DNA from: Muraenolepis orangiensis
Lineage: Eukaryota; Chordata; Actinopteri; Gadiformes; Muraenolepididae
Direction: 5' to 3'
NCBI GenBank assembly: GCA_027704905.1
Contig: CM050999.1
Coordinates: 5,055,551-5,119,550 of the forward strand
DNA: 64,000 nt
Part shown: positions 50,322 to 61,612 of the stretch, piece after piece
Layout: every line of letters begins with the position of its first letter
Position numbering within the stretch: the first letter of the stretch is position 1
The notes under the pieces: model-generated
What the model was told of the DNA's origin: nothing
The model's input: only the letters and a program-made list of their open reading frames with translations
Database searches by the model: none
Position numbers and translations under genes: made by a program

Positions 50322-53300
50322 AAGGTGGCCAGATTTTCTAAATTAAAACCGGGGACATTTTGAGTTTTGCGGTCAATATATCATTAACATATCCAATTTT
50401 CTTCACTTTTAAAGAAAAAAGGGGGACAATTCTGGTTCAATGTAATTCGAAAATGTTAACTGTTGTGCTGTAATAAACTGATGTGTAGACATACTGATAC
50501 AACTGTGTACTAACTAATTACCATAAATGCACTAACTAATTAATGAAATCTTTCCGAAAATCTGATTTCAATACCATGGTAAGTGCGGAGTAAAGTATTA
50601 ACTCACTTATTGAGTTTTCCATAGTTAATAACAAAACATTTTCAAACTACATAGGTTATAGCCTCAAGTTTATTTGATAATTAACATATGTACAAGATAT
50701 ATAGAGACAACAGACAAGTAACACTAGCAGAATGACACACTATCAAAGACACTTCAACAGAGAGACACAACTGTCAAACACAATATGACAGACACACTGG
50801 GACAAACAGATAAAACAAAGCCAGAACTGTCCCATCTGTATCTGTCCTGGTATTCTGGATGGAATAAGATCAAAAGAGAACATGAGAAAAGGAAAATACT
50901 GAGATAATACATGTAAAATACTTAACAATATAATAAATAAGATGAGATTTCTAAGTACATAAAAACTTCTACTAACCTAATCTCTGTACTTTTCAGAAGA
51001 GTGAATTTTCTTTAAGATTGCTTTGTCTTTGGCCAGCTTCTCCATGAACTCCTGGCAGGGGAAGTTGAAGTTTGTTTTCACAACAAGCATGGCCTTGATG
51101 GTAGGAATAGTGAACCTATTTCTTGCTGCTGTCCATACATCATTCATTTGGGAGAACACTCTTTCAACTGGTGCATTACTCCCAGGTAGGCACATAACCA
51201 CCGACGCTAACCTTGCCAGGTTATTGAATGGGATTTCGTTGTCTTGGAAGTGGGTAACCACCTTGCTCCATCTGTGATTAAGCGGTGTCTCAGATTCTTT
51301 CCACTCTTCAAGTGTTCCTCCCTTCAGGAACTCATGCAGGCCAGTGACCTCATCAAACAATTCATCCTCATTGATCTTGACATTGGGGCATTTTTCTTGC
51401 AGTGTGGCCGCTGCCTTCTGAATCTCTTCACGCTGAGGTTGCCTTTTCAGAAGGAGACAATGCAAATCCTTGAGATCATCTGTGTGCTTTCCCCATGCTT
51501 GCAAGTAGTTGACAGCTGTAGTGAAGAATGATTGGGATGTTTTGAGAAAGCTCGCTTTTTTCATTGCTCCATTTTCCTCCAGTTCTCTCAGAAGCCCTCG
51601 GACCAAAACTGGAATGAAGTTATCGTCACTTCTTGCAGTCAACTTTGCCTCAAAGCTTTTCAATATTGCAGCTGACTCCACAGCACAGCGGTCTTGGCCT
51701 TCAAGCATTTTGATTGTGTCACTGAATATGGACAGGTTTCCATGGACAAAGGCCAGCCAAAGTTCAGTCAGAGGATCTTGGAATATTTTTTGCAGGACAG
51801 CTGGGCACTTTTCTTCAGAGAGGAAAAATGATTTCAAGGGCAAATACATTTTCAGCACTCTCTCTAGAGCTGGGAGCATAGACAACCAGCGAACATTGCA
51901 GTGTCTTAAGATGTTATGGTACTCCTGGCCAACAAACTCACAAAAGCCCTTTAGTCTTTCTACTCTGACGGTGAAAATGTGAAAATAACCAAATATCTTT
52001 GTAAGAAGGTACTCAACATCAAGGGGAATCATATCCAAAGCTGTTCTGGCCGTGTTATGAATAATGTGTGCAGGGCAACCTAAGCCAATGACCTCCCGCT
52101 GCAGAGCATTTTTAACTTTGGTATGGACATTGACCCTCCCCAGTCTATTCAGTCCTCCAAAATTTGTATTTGTGTTGTCAGCAGAGAATGCCACAACTTT
52201 GTTTTCCAGGTTGAATTTTTGGATAACACCAAGGACCTCAGCTGCAATTTCCTCTGCTGTTTCTCCTTTGAGTTCAACAAAATCGAGTAGTTTTGTTTCC
52301 ACTGATGTGCTATCATGTATCTTACAATATCTTACTAATATTGGCAGCAGCTTTACATGTCCATGATTGGATGCATCAATGGACAGAGACACAAATTCCA
52401 CCTGGTCTAGGTCCTGTGTTACCAAGGTAGTTGCCCATGGTGCTAACACGTTACTCACTATGGCATCGCATTTTGTCCTAGCACATGTAAATTTTGATTC
52501 ATAAAGCTTCCTTGTCAGTTGTGCTGTGCAATCCATAGATCTGAAACTATGATTGTGTCGCAAAGTGTGGTATGCAAAGACAGCTTCCTGCACAGCTAGA
52601 TCGTATTCTTCCTGGGAAGGGTCTACCTTCTTGAAGAATGTGGTGACAGAGGGCACACCAGCACGGGCAATGAGAGAGGCTTTATGCTTTTTTGTCTGTT
52701 GATGTTCTATTACTGCTGTTCTTCCTCCACTGGCAACTGAAAATGTTGAATTACAAATGGTACAGTAAACCATTGTATCATCTTGACCACCTGGGCGTAT
52801 GAATGAAAATTCTTTCCTCATATTGTCATTTAAGTGACATTTTCGTTTCTTGGAAAGAGCCATTGCACATTTTTTTCTGCTCTTTGTCACTATCCTTGTA
52901 TACTCTTCGTACTCTGTTAACTTTTTCTTCCCCTCCAAACTTTCTCCCTTTTCTTCTTTCTTCCTTTCCTTCTCTTCCTCACTATTGTACAATGTCTTTG
53001 CTTCTTTATCTTTATTCCGGTTTTTCCCTTCTCATTCTGTTCTTCCTCTCTGATATTTAAAAAGAGATAGTACATTATTAGATACACTTGGGTTAACAGT
53101 CACATTGTTTTTGTCAATTTATAAATTTCATTCTGCTACTCCATTGAACCACTGATTCAACTTACCCCAAGGCCCATGGTTCACTTTTCCCCATAGCCAC
53201 CATTTTAGAAAAAATAGCCTAGCTTAAAAATTCAGTCATCTTTATCTTAATGATTCACATGGTTTAATACGCTGCCAACACATCAACATATACAATAATA

Positions 53301-53673
53301 TATGTTTTTAAACCTGGATACATTTTGTTTGACATGACAGCCGATATAGCTGACATCTAGAAAATGTACTTTGACAAGCAAAAAACGTTTTTTTGTAAAA
53401 ATGTTTACTTACCAAACCACAATGAGCATCTCTCTGTCACAGCCAAAGAGAAATGGGAGGAGCTTGCATAATTGCATAAACACGATTGCATAAACACGAT
53501 TGAGCCGTATACTGTTTACCCAGTGTTTCCTTACATGAAACGTTTTATTTCACCTTGCTATGTGTTTTTAACGTATATTAAAAAACGGGGACATTTCCGG
53601 GGACAGTTTCAACCGGGGACAGGCCAATAAAAACGGGGACTGTCCCCGGAAAACGGGGACGTCTGGTCACCCT
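50322..53673 (-). mobile_element. Complete hAT transposon inside the CR1-like LINE
   Basis: Left end AAGGTGGCCAGA and right end, reverse complemented, AGGGTGACCAGA. A perfect 8-bp duplication ATTAGTAT is at 50,314-50,321 and 53,674-53,681. Removing it rejoins the endonuclease coding of the LINE. It carries a 671-codon ORF. Confidence 0.92.
50977..52992 (-). CDS. hAT transposase, intact 671 aa
   Basis: Seen: a Lys/Glu-rich N-terminus; a BED-like zinc finger (VYCTICNSTF...HQQTKKH, about residues 74-105); an RNase H-like core with the likely catalytic Asp residues in FVSLSIDASNHG and VVAFSADNTNTN; the CPAHIIHNTART segment; NVRWLSMLPALERV; and a hATC dimerisation domain (VMCLPGSNAPVERVFSQMND, which contains the likely catalytic Glu). 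No stop or frameshift interrupts it, and the terminal repeats and target duplication are present, so it could be autonomous. An upstream exon cannot be excluded because the N-terminus is simple sequence. Subfamily not assigned. Confidence 0.88.
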   Translation of the reverse strand: MYNSEEEKERKKEEKGESLEGKKKLTEYEEYTRIVTKSRKKCAMALSKKRKCHLNDNMRKEFSFIRPGGQDDTMVYCTICNSTFSVASGGRTAVIEHQQTKKHKASLIARAGVPSVTTFFKKVDPSQEEYDLAVQEAVFAYHTLRHNHSFRSMDCTAQLTRKLYESKFTCARTKCDAIVSNVLAPWATTLVTQDLDQVEFVSLSIDASNHGHVKLLPILVRYCKIHDSTSVETKLLDFVELKGETAEEIAAEVLGVIQKFNLENKVVAFSADNTNTNFGGLNRLGRVNVHTKVKNALQREVIGLGCPAHIIHNTARTALDMIPLDVEYLLTKIFGYFHIFTVRVERLKGFCEFVGQEYHNILRHCNVRWLSMLPALERVLKMYLPLKSFFLSEEKCPAVLQKIFQDPLTELWLAFVHGNLSIFSDTIKMLEGQDRCAVESAAILKSFEAKLTARSDDNFIPVLVRGLLRELEENGAMKKASFLKTSQSFFTTAVNYLQAWGKHTDDLKDLHCLLLKRQPQREEIQKAAATLQEKCPNVKINEDELFDEVTGLHEFLKGGTLEEWKESETPLNHRWSKVVTHFQDNEIPFNNLARLASVVMCLPGSNAPVERVFSQMNDVWTAARNRFTIPTIKAMLVVKTNFNFPCQEFMEKLAKDKAILKKIHSSEKYRD

Positions 53674-54443
53674 ATTAGTATGCCTTGTGTATATAAGTCC
53701 ACAGTCACCGGAAGAGAACAACACACAACTAAATGTAAAAAATCTACCTAAAGTAATCAAGCACATTGGTGAAACTAGAGCCACCTACAAGGTCATGCTG
53801 GGGGCTTTCAACTTCACCCAAACGAACTGGGAGTTGATGACATCCTCGGTAGAACGAGAGAGGAAGCCTTTCTAACCCAGCATGTTAATGAACCAACAAG
53901 ATGCAGACAATACACCTCACTGAACCCTCACTTATTTTCACAAATATTCCAGAAATGATTTCAAGTGTACAGCATGAGAGCTCTCTGGGCAAGAGTGACC
54001 ACAGATGTATGTGTTCAACATGGACTGGAGACCAAAAGTTCATCAATTCAACCGCACAATATATGTATCTGACAAGGCTAATTACAAGGATATGTCAACA
54101 GAACTAGACACCATTAACTGACAGGACAGACTGAGAACGGACGACATAAACAAAGCCTATTATATATATTATCCATGAGCAGTAGAAAATGATCACGAAA
54201 CACATACCCACTAAGAAGATTGGGGAAGATATGGGACAAAACAAGAATGGATACAATAAGGACATTCTCAGAACAGTAAAGAAAAAAACACTGTGCATGG
54301 CAACACTACATGGAAACCGGAGAAGGAAGTAAATATGTAGAATATGTTAAACTTACTCTCACTTAATATGTTACTACACTCATCAGACATTTTAAGAGGA
54401 ACAAAGAAAAGGAGATTGCAAGCAAAGTTAAACTGCATCCTAA

Positions 54444-55050
54444 TGGCGCCCTCACACCATAGCGTGTGCTGAAACCTATGAGTTGCGTGTCAAAAATATT
54501 TGTATATGCACCAAACGCAACCGAAATCAACCATTTTGTCAATTTTGTCAATTTGTACCCTATTCGATTTCCGTATGAGTTGCGTTTGACCTGCGTGCTG
54601 TTGCGTGGTATTTGCGAATATCGGTCAGGTGATAAAAACCTATAAAAGCGGAGCCGATTCAGTGTTTCCTTCTGATTTGGTCATCGAAGAGTCAACATGG
54701 GGAAAGCTACCAAGATATCTGATAAAAGTGACCCCAAAACCTGGCCAGATACCTCAAATTTGGACCTGCGTTCATAACTTATGTGTTGCGTACCTGTTGC
54801 GATCGCGTTGCGTGCGTAGCGTACCTGTTGCGTCCCTGTTGCGTATAAATTGATCGCAGGCATTCGCAGAGAATTATGTTAAAAATGTCCGAACTTACTC
54901 TGCGTGTGTCTGTGATCACCTGCGTGCTTGTTGCGTACTTCAAACCTATAAAACCTAATAGTTGCGTGTGAGTTGCGTTCGGAACATATGACCACTATTT
55001 GTTATTCGCAACCATACGCAACTGGTGATCGCTATGGTGTGAGGGCACCA
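54444..55050. mobile_element. Harbinger-like MITE, 607 bp, with TAA target duplication
   Basis: Ends TGGCGCCCTCACACCATAGC and, reverse complemented, TGGTGCCCTCACACCATAGC, flanked by TAA at 54,441-54,443 and 55,051-55,053. The interior is packed with TTGCGT / TGTTGCG motifs and has no ORF. A 3-bp T-A-rich duplication is typical of PIF/Harbinger. Confidence 0.8.
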
Positions 55051-55888
55051 TAAAGCAACCAAATGTCCATCTGGCATTCCAGACCTACTGAGAGATGAAG
55101 AGAATACAGACCTAGGACAAGCCACAGAAGATAAGGAAAAAACAGAGATACTTGCTCAATTCTACACTTCAGTTTTCACCACAGAATCAGAAGGACCCAT
55201 ACCCAGTCTGCAAGAGCAAAAGTCCCATGGACCAGACAATATGCATCCAAGGATATTAAAATAAATAAACAAACTGTCAAAGCCTGTATTTTCACTGTTC
55301 CAGTTATCCATTAGAACAAGAGAACTACCACTACTATGGAAGTCAGCTAATATAACCCCACTATTTAAGAAGGGGAAAAAAGATAGAAGCAGCAACTAGC
55401 GCCCAGTGAGTCAACTAGCGCCCAGTGAGTCAACTAGCGCCCAGTGAGTCTCACATGCAAAGTGCTTATCCGGGAGGACATCATCGGTCACATGAAGAAA
55501 CATCAACTTTTCAGTAAAAGGCAATTCGGATTTATTAACGGGCAGTCTACAATTCTTCAGCTTCTACATATTATGGACGACTGGACGGCGGTACTAGATA
55601 CTGGCAGAATAATTGAGACATGTTACCTAGATTTTCAAAAAGCACAGACGTCTTTTAACAAAGGTATAACACTACGGAATCGAGGATGACCTGCTAAACT
55701 GGATCAAAGCTTTTCTATCAGGAAGCTAGCAGAGGGTAGTGATAAATGGCGAGCGCTCTAAATGGCATCCAGTGACCAGCGTGATCCCTCAGGGATGGGT
55801 CCTGAGGCCCTTGCTCTTTGTTCTCTACATGAATGACCTGCCTGAGTGTGTTTCCTCATCTGCTTACCTTTTCGCTGATGACACTAAC

Positions 55889-58235
55889 ATTTACATTTAC
55901 ATTTACATTTAGGGCATTTGGCAGACGCTTTTATCCAAAGCGACTTACAAGGTGTACATTAGTTGAAGCAGACAATAGCATAACACTGGGGTACGCAAAC
56001 ATATAAATACAGCAGTTCACAAGTATTCATATTGACAAGATGAATAACACAATTTCGTACTGCTAGGTCACCTGCTTAAGTAGCTGTGATAAGAGCGTGT
56101 TAACAACATTAAGGACATACACTTGCTAACATATACAACATGCTAAGAGCTATTAATGTCAGGACTTAAGCAAGTTTAGGGGTTTCACAAAGGAGAGTCC
56201 AGGTGGACTCTGAACAGGTGGGTCTTGAGTCTCTTGCGGAAGCTGGCGAGGGACTCTGCCGTCCTGACATGAGACGGGAGTTCATTCCACCACTGTGGGG
56301 CCAGAGCCGTGAAGAGCTGGGTTTTGGACGAGCGATGTTTGGTTGACCTTAGTGAAGGTCGAACAAGTCGCCTGGCAGAAGTTGAGCGGAGCGCTCTGGC
56401 TGGGATGTAGGGTTTGACCAACGCCTGGAGGTAGGCCGGGGCAGTTCCATTGACTGCCCTAAAGGTCAGCACCAGAATCTTGAATTTGATGCGAGCATTT
56501 ACCGGAAGCCAGTGGAGTTCGCGGAAGAGAGGGGTCACGTGGGAGAATTTCGGTAGGTTGAATACCAGGCGTGCTGCTGCGTTCTGGATGCGTTGGAGGG
56601 GCTTGGTTGCAGAGGCGGGGAGTCCCGCCAGGAGAGAGTTGCAGTAGTCGAGGCGGGTGATGACGAGCGCTTGGACCAGGATCTGCGCCGCTTCACGTGT
56701 GAGGAAGGGCCGGATCCTGCGGATGTTGTAGAGGGCAATTCTGCAAGATCGGGCCACCGCGGTGACGTTGGCATTGCAGGACAGCTGGTCATCTACCACC
56801 ACACCAAGGTCTCTTGTTGTGGTTGAGGGGGAGACTTGGGTGTTCTCGATGGTGACCAGTAGGTCCATCTGAGGGCAGTCTTTCCCCGGTATGAAGAGGA
56901 GCTCAGTCTTGTCAAGGTTGAGCTTCAGGTGGTTGGCGGCTGTCCATCTGCTGATGTCGGCCAGGCATTTCGAGATGCGTGTTGCTATTTGGGTTTCTGA
57001 GGGGGGAAAGGAGAGAAACAGTTGAGTGTCATCCGCATAGCAGTGATAGGAGAAGCCATGAGATGCGATTACAGAGCCTAGCGATTTAGTGTAAAGAGAA
57101 AACAGAAGGGGTCCCAATACTGAGCCTTGAGGAACTCCGGTGTCCAGGGTGCAGGGTTTGGACAGGGAACCGTTCCATGTGACCTGATAAGTCCGATCTG
57201 CAAGGTAGGAGGTGAACCAGGATAACGCAGTTCCAGCGATTCCAAGCTCGGCGAGAGTGGAGAGGAGGATCTGGTGGTTCACTGTGTCGAACGCCGCAGA
57301 CAGGTCGAGAAGGATCAGTACCGATGAGAGGGACGAGCTTCTGGCATCACGAAGAGACTCTGTCACTGCGAGCAGTGCCGTCTCCGTGGAGTGCGCAGCC
57401 TTGAAGCCTGACTGGTGAGGGTCGAGGAGGTTGTTCTGGGAGAGATAGGAAGAAAGTTGTGAGGAGACAGCCCGTTCAAGGGTTTTGGACAGGAATGATA
57501 GGAGAGATACCGGTCTGTAGTTTTGGACATCAGTGATGTCTAGGGATGGTTTCTTGAGGAGCGGCTTGATTCTGGCAGTCTTGAAGGCTGCCGGAAACAG
57601 GCCTGCCTCAAGGGAGATGTTGATTTGGGATGTAAGGAAGGGAAGGATATCGCCCGAGATGTCCTGGAGAAGAGAGGAAGGGATTGGGTCGAGGGGGCAG
57701 GTGGTAGGGTGGTTAGATGTCACCAGTTTGTTAACTTCATCGGGGGAGAGGGGGTTGAAACAGGTAAGGTTAGTGGGGGTGGGAGAGGGAGGGAGGAAAG
57801 CGGTGGGGGTGAAGGAGGAGGTAATGTCGTTCACCTTCTTCGTAAAGAAGGTGACAAAGTCATCAGCTGAGAGGGAGGAGGGAGGGGGAGGGGAGGGGGG
57901 GTTGAGGAGGGAAGAGAACATGGAGAAAAGTTTCCTTGGGTTAGAGGCAGAAGAGTTTATTTTTGTACGGTAGAAGGCAGATTTAGCAGCCGATACCGTG
58001 GAGGTGAAGCCAGCGAGGAGACGGAGGTAGTGAGCGAGGTCATCAGAGGAGTCCGATTTCCTCCATTTTCTCTCGGCCGCCCGTAGCTCTGCTCTACAAG
58101 CCCGCAGAGGTTCGGACAGCCAAGGAGGTGGAGGAGAGGCTCGTGCTGGTCTGGAGGTGAGAGGACAGAGAGAGTCGAAGGAGGAGGAGAGAGAGGAAGT
58201 CAGAGTGGAGGATGCTTCCTCCACAAAGTTATAAA
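55889..58235 (-). mobile_element. L2-type LINE, 5' truncated, inserted in the CR1-like RT
   Basis: Minus-strand element whose 3' end is the tail CTTTGGATAAAAGCGTCTGC then CAAATGCCCTAAATG with (TTTACA)n at 55,889-55,915, and whose RT ORF lies upstream. The endonuclease domain is missing. Confidence 0.88.
56185..58224 (-). CDS. L2-type LINE reverse transcriptase, open for 679 codons, lacks endonuclease
   Basis: Seen: PLDPIPSSLLQDISGDILPF; VQNYRPVSLLSFLSKTLERA; the LLDLSAAFDTVNHQILL palm motif with Asp; VPQGSVLGPLLFSLY; the catalytic FSYHCYADDTQLFLSF; LKLNLDKTELLFIP; TRLDYCNSLLAGLP; and the terminal LHWLPVNARIKFKILVLTFR. The first ATG is internal to the original polyprotein because the element is 5' truncated, so it is probably not expressed as a normal protein. 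It is well preserved with no stops, hence fairly young. The motifs match fish L2/Maui-type LINEs. Confidence 0.88.
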   Translation of the reverse strand: MEEASSTLTSSLSSSFDSLCPLTSRPARASPPPPWLSEPLRACRAELRAAERKWRKSDSSDDLAHYLRLLAGFTSTVSAAKSAFYRTKINSSASNPRKLFSMFSSLLNPPSPPPPSSLSADDFVTFFTKKVNDITSSFTPTAFLPPSPTPTNLTCFNPLSPDEVNKLVTSNHPTTCPLDPIPSSLLQDISGDILPFLTSQINISLEAGLFPAAFKTARIKPLLKKPSLDITDVQNYRPVSLLSFLSKTLERAVSSQLSSYLSQNNLLDPHQSGFKAAHSTETALLAVTESLRDARSSSLSSVLILLDLSAAFDTVNHQILLSTLAELGIAGTALSWFTSYLADRTYQVTWNGSLSKPCTLDTGVPQGSVLGPLLFSLYTKSLGSVIASHGFSYHCYADDTQLFLSFPPSETQIATRISKCLADISRWTAANHLKLNLDKTELLFIPGKDCPQMDLLVTIENTQVSPSTTTRDLGVVVDDQLSCNANVTAVARSCRIALYNIRRIRPFLTREAAQILVQALVITRLDYCNSLLAGLPASATKPLQRIQNAAARLVFNLPKFSHVTPLFRELHWLPVNARIKFKILVLTFRAVNGTAPAYLQALVKPYIPARALRSTSARRLVRPSLRSTKHRSSKTQLFTALAPQWWNELPSHVRTAESLASFRKRLKTHLFRVHLDSPL

Positions 58236-59254
58236 GTTATAAAGGACTCGACTGACAGAACCACATTTCAAAACAACATCTATAATCTGCAGAAGTGGTC
58301 AGAAATCTGGCTACTTAAATTTCACCCGAAAAGTGCAAAATAATGACTATTGGAGATAAAATGGAAGAACATCAAGCACATATATCTAACATGAGACATC
58401 CAGAACACGGCACTATAGAGCTGCCCAGAGCAAGCCAGGAGAAAGATTTAGGAATAATATTTGACAAAGATCTGACCTTCAAAGAAGACATACAAGCAAG
58501 AGTCAACAAGGCAAACAACCTCATGGGGATCAATCGACGCACATATACTTACCTCAACAAAGAAACATTGAGGCCCTTTACACTGCCCTAGAGACACATC
58601 TCAAATACGGATCCACTATATGGTATCCGTATCTGAAATCCAGTACTGAAGTCCTGAAGAACCTCCCATATCCAGAAAGAATCTTCGGACATTGAGATTA
58701 CGTAGACTAAGAGGAGATATGATCGAGGTACACAAGCTACTACATGCCATTTATGATGCCAGCCTTCCACAACTTCTCCATCCGGTATCCGAGAGCAGTA
58801 CCAGAGGTCATAGTTTAAAACGACCCAAGCACAGAGTCAACAAGAAAATAAGACAAAACTACTTCAGCAATAGAGTCGTAAATGACTGGAACTATTTACC
58901 AGAAGAAGTTATCTCTGCACCAAGTCTTAATGCATTCAAATCAAGGCTGGATAACTTCTGGAAGGATCACCCTTGGCGTTTCACTTGGAATGCGGATCTA
59001 TAGTTTTCTCACCTTAAAAACACTTGCTTAAGCACTTCGCAATTTATCTAGCAAACAAAAACTGAAACAAGAAGATCTGGTCATAGGGGTGAACAACTCG
59101 CGACCCGTACACACCTAAGTAATCTACGTAATAAAATACAAAATGGGCATAAAAAGAACAATAAAGTGATTGATGGATCATGATATGTACCAATCACCTT
59201 TTAGTGATCGTGTGTGTGTGTGTGTGTGTGTGTGCGTGTATATATATTCCATGC

Positions 59255-60250
59255 ATTGAGGAGATCTGTAGGATGTAGGAAGAAGGGCATGTCCATCAGA
59301 AAGGACCGAAACCACCCTGGGCTCCATCTCTTCTCCCCCTACCGTCCGGTCGCCGGTTCCTCAGCATCCGTACAGCAAGGACTACCAGGTTTAAGGATAG
59401 TTTATATCCACAGGCAGTGACCTACTGACCTGCTAGGAGTGCTGCCACTTTCACTATCATAACATGTCATTAACATTACACTATCATAACATGTCATTAA
59501 CATTACACTATCATAACATGTCATTAACATTACACTGTCATAACATGTCATTAACATTACACTATCATAACATGTCATTAACATTACACTATCATAACAT
59601 GTCATTAACATTACACTATCATAACATGTCATTAACATTACACTGTCATAACATGTCATTAACATTACACTATCATAACATGTCATTAACATTACACTAT
59701 CATAACATGTCATTAACATTACACTGTCATAACATGTCATTAACATTACACTATCATAACATGTCATTAACATTACACTGTCATAACATGTCATTAACAT
59801 TACACTATCATTACATGTCATTAACATTACACTGTCATAACATGTCATTAACATTACACTATCATAACATGTCATTAACATTACACTATCATAACATGTC
59901 ATTAACATTACACTATCATTACATGTCATTAACATTACACTATCATAACATGTCATTAACATTACACTGTCATACATTGCTGGACTTTCTGGATTTATCA
60001 CAGTCACTGCACTGTACTGCACTGTATTCATGATGCTGCTACACTACTGGCACTTTATATGATGCTTATAAATGCTTTCTGCACAATTCAACACATGTAT
60101 ATATCATCCGTTAGTCACGTTATTGTTCTTTTTATTGCTATTTGTATTGTGTACAGTATTGTTATAGTATAGTGTTGTATAGTAAGTATAGTACATAGTA
60201 AGCATTCCATTGTACTTGTTGCATATTGCAAATAAAAAAACATCTTGAGT
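59255..60250 (+). mobile_element. Rex1-like LINE 3' fragment carrying a minisatellite
   Basis: About 59,300-59,430 retains the C-terminal coding pattern (CACCCTGGGCTCCATCTCTT, then CGGTCGCCGGTTCCTCAGCA and CATCCGTACAGCAAGGACTA). After the 27-bp array, the 3' UTR continues with GCACTGTATTCATGATGCTG, CTACACTACTGGCACTTTAT and a CAAATAAAAAAACATCTTGA tail. Confidence 0.65.
59446..59975. repeat. 27-bp minisatellite, about twenty copies
   Basis: Unit ACTATCATAACATGTCATTA then ACATTAC, with A/G and A/T variants scattered (CTGTCATAAC, ATCATTACATG). A multiple of three, so both strands stay open (HNMSLTLHY and SVMLMTCYD); this is not evidence of coding. Confidence 0.95.
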
Positions 60251-60257
60251 CTTAAAT

Positions 60258-60335
60258 ATATATATATATAATATATAACCTATAATATATATATATAATC
60301 CTATAACCTATAATATATATATATAATCCTATAAC

Positions 60336-60371
<36 letters not shown>

Positions 60372-60563
60372 CCTATAACCTATAATATATATATATATAA
60401 TCCTATAACCTATAATATATATATATATAATCCTATAACCTATAATATATATATATATATAATCCTATAACCTATAATATATATATATATAATCCTATAA
60501 CCTATAATATATATATATATATATAATCCTATAACCTATAATATATATATATAATCCTATAAC

Positions 60564-60609
<46 letters not shown>

Positions 60610-60741
60610 CCTATAACCTATAATATATATATATATATAATCCTATAACCTATAATATATATATAATCCTATAACCTATAATATATATATATATATATAT
60701 AATCCTATAACCTATAATATATATATATATAATCCTATAAC

Positions 60742-60783
<42 letters not shown>

Positions 60784-60823
60784 CCTATAACCTATAATAT
60801 ATATATATATATAATCCTATAAC

Positions 60824-60859
<36 letters not shown>

Positions 60860-60905
60860 CCTATAACCTATAATATATATATATATATATATATAATCCT
60901 ATAAC

Positions 60906-60937
<32 letters not shown>

Positions 60938-61329
60938 ATCCTATAACCTATAATATATATATATATATAATCCTATAACCTATTACATTTAGGTTATAGG
61001 ATTATATATATATATATATAATCCTATAACCTAAATGTAATAGGTTATAGGATTATAGGAGGTTATAGGACCCTATATATAGGATTATATATAGGGTTAT
61101 AGGATTATATATATATATATATAATCCTATAACATATATATATATAATCCTATAGGATTATATATATATATATAATCATATAACCTAAATGTAATAGGTT
61201 ATAGGATTATATATATATATATATATATATAAAATCCTATAACCTATTACATGTATAGGATTATATATATATATATATATATATCCTATACCCTATAATA
61301 TATATATATATATATATATAATCCATAAC

Positions 61330-61367
<38 letters not shown>

Positions 61368-61501
61368 CCTATAACCTATTACATGTAATAGGATTATATA
61401 TATATATATATAATCCTATAACCTATAGGTTATAGGATTATATATATATATATAATCCTACATGTAATAGGTTATATGATTATATATATATATATATATA
61501 T

Positions 61502-61552
<51 letters not shown>

Positions 61553-61612
61553 CCTATAACCTATTACATGTAGGATTATATATATATATATAATCCTATA
61601 ACCTATTACATT
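60258..61612. repeat. 1.35-kb AT-rich array of (TA)n plus TAATCCTATAACCTA units
   Basis: The first 0.7 kb repeats AATCCTATAACCTATAATAT separated by (TA)n of variable length. From about 60,980 the reverse complement (GGTTATAGGATTATATATAT) appears as well, making numerous palindromes, some joined by ATTACATGTA or ATTACATTTA. Confidence 0.95.

Larger units (their letters stand above)
50115..59030 (+). mobile_element. CR1-like LINE, decayed, interrupted by three later elements
   Basis: Pieces at about 50,115-50,321 (endonuclease, with RGILI), 53,682-54,443 (VYISPQSPEENN and GAFNFTQTNWE), 55,054-55,888 (RT start, RQFGFINGQSTILQLL, YLDFQKA and FADDT) and 58,240-59,003 (EKDLGIIFDKDLTFKEDI, RLRRLRGDMIEVHKLL and NYFSNRVVNDWNYLPEEVIS). 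They read in order across the insertions, so they are one element. Many stops. A 19-bp triplication (about 55,398-55,448) lies in the NYRPVS codons. Confidence 0.82.

Noticed and set aside
59402..60033. Repeat proteins of about 200 codons on both strands
   Set aside because: Produced by a 27-bp minisatellite inside a LINE remnant.
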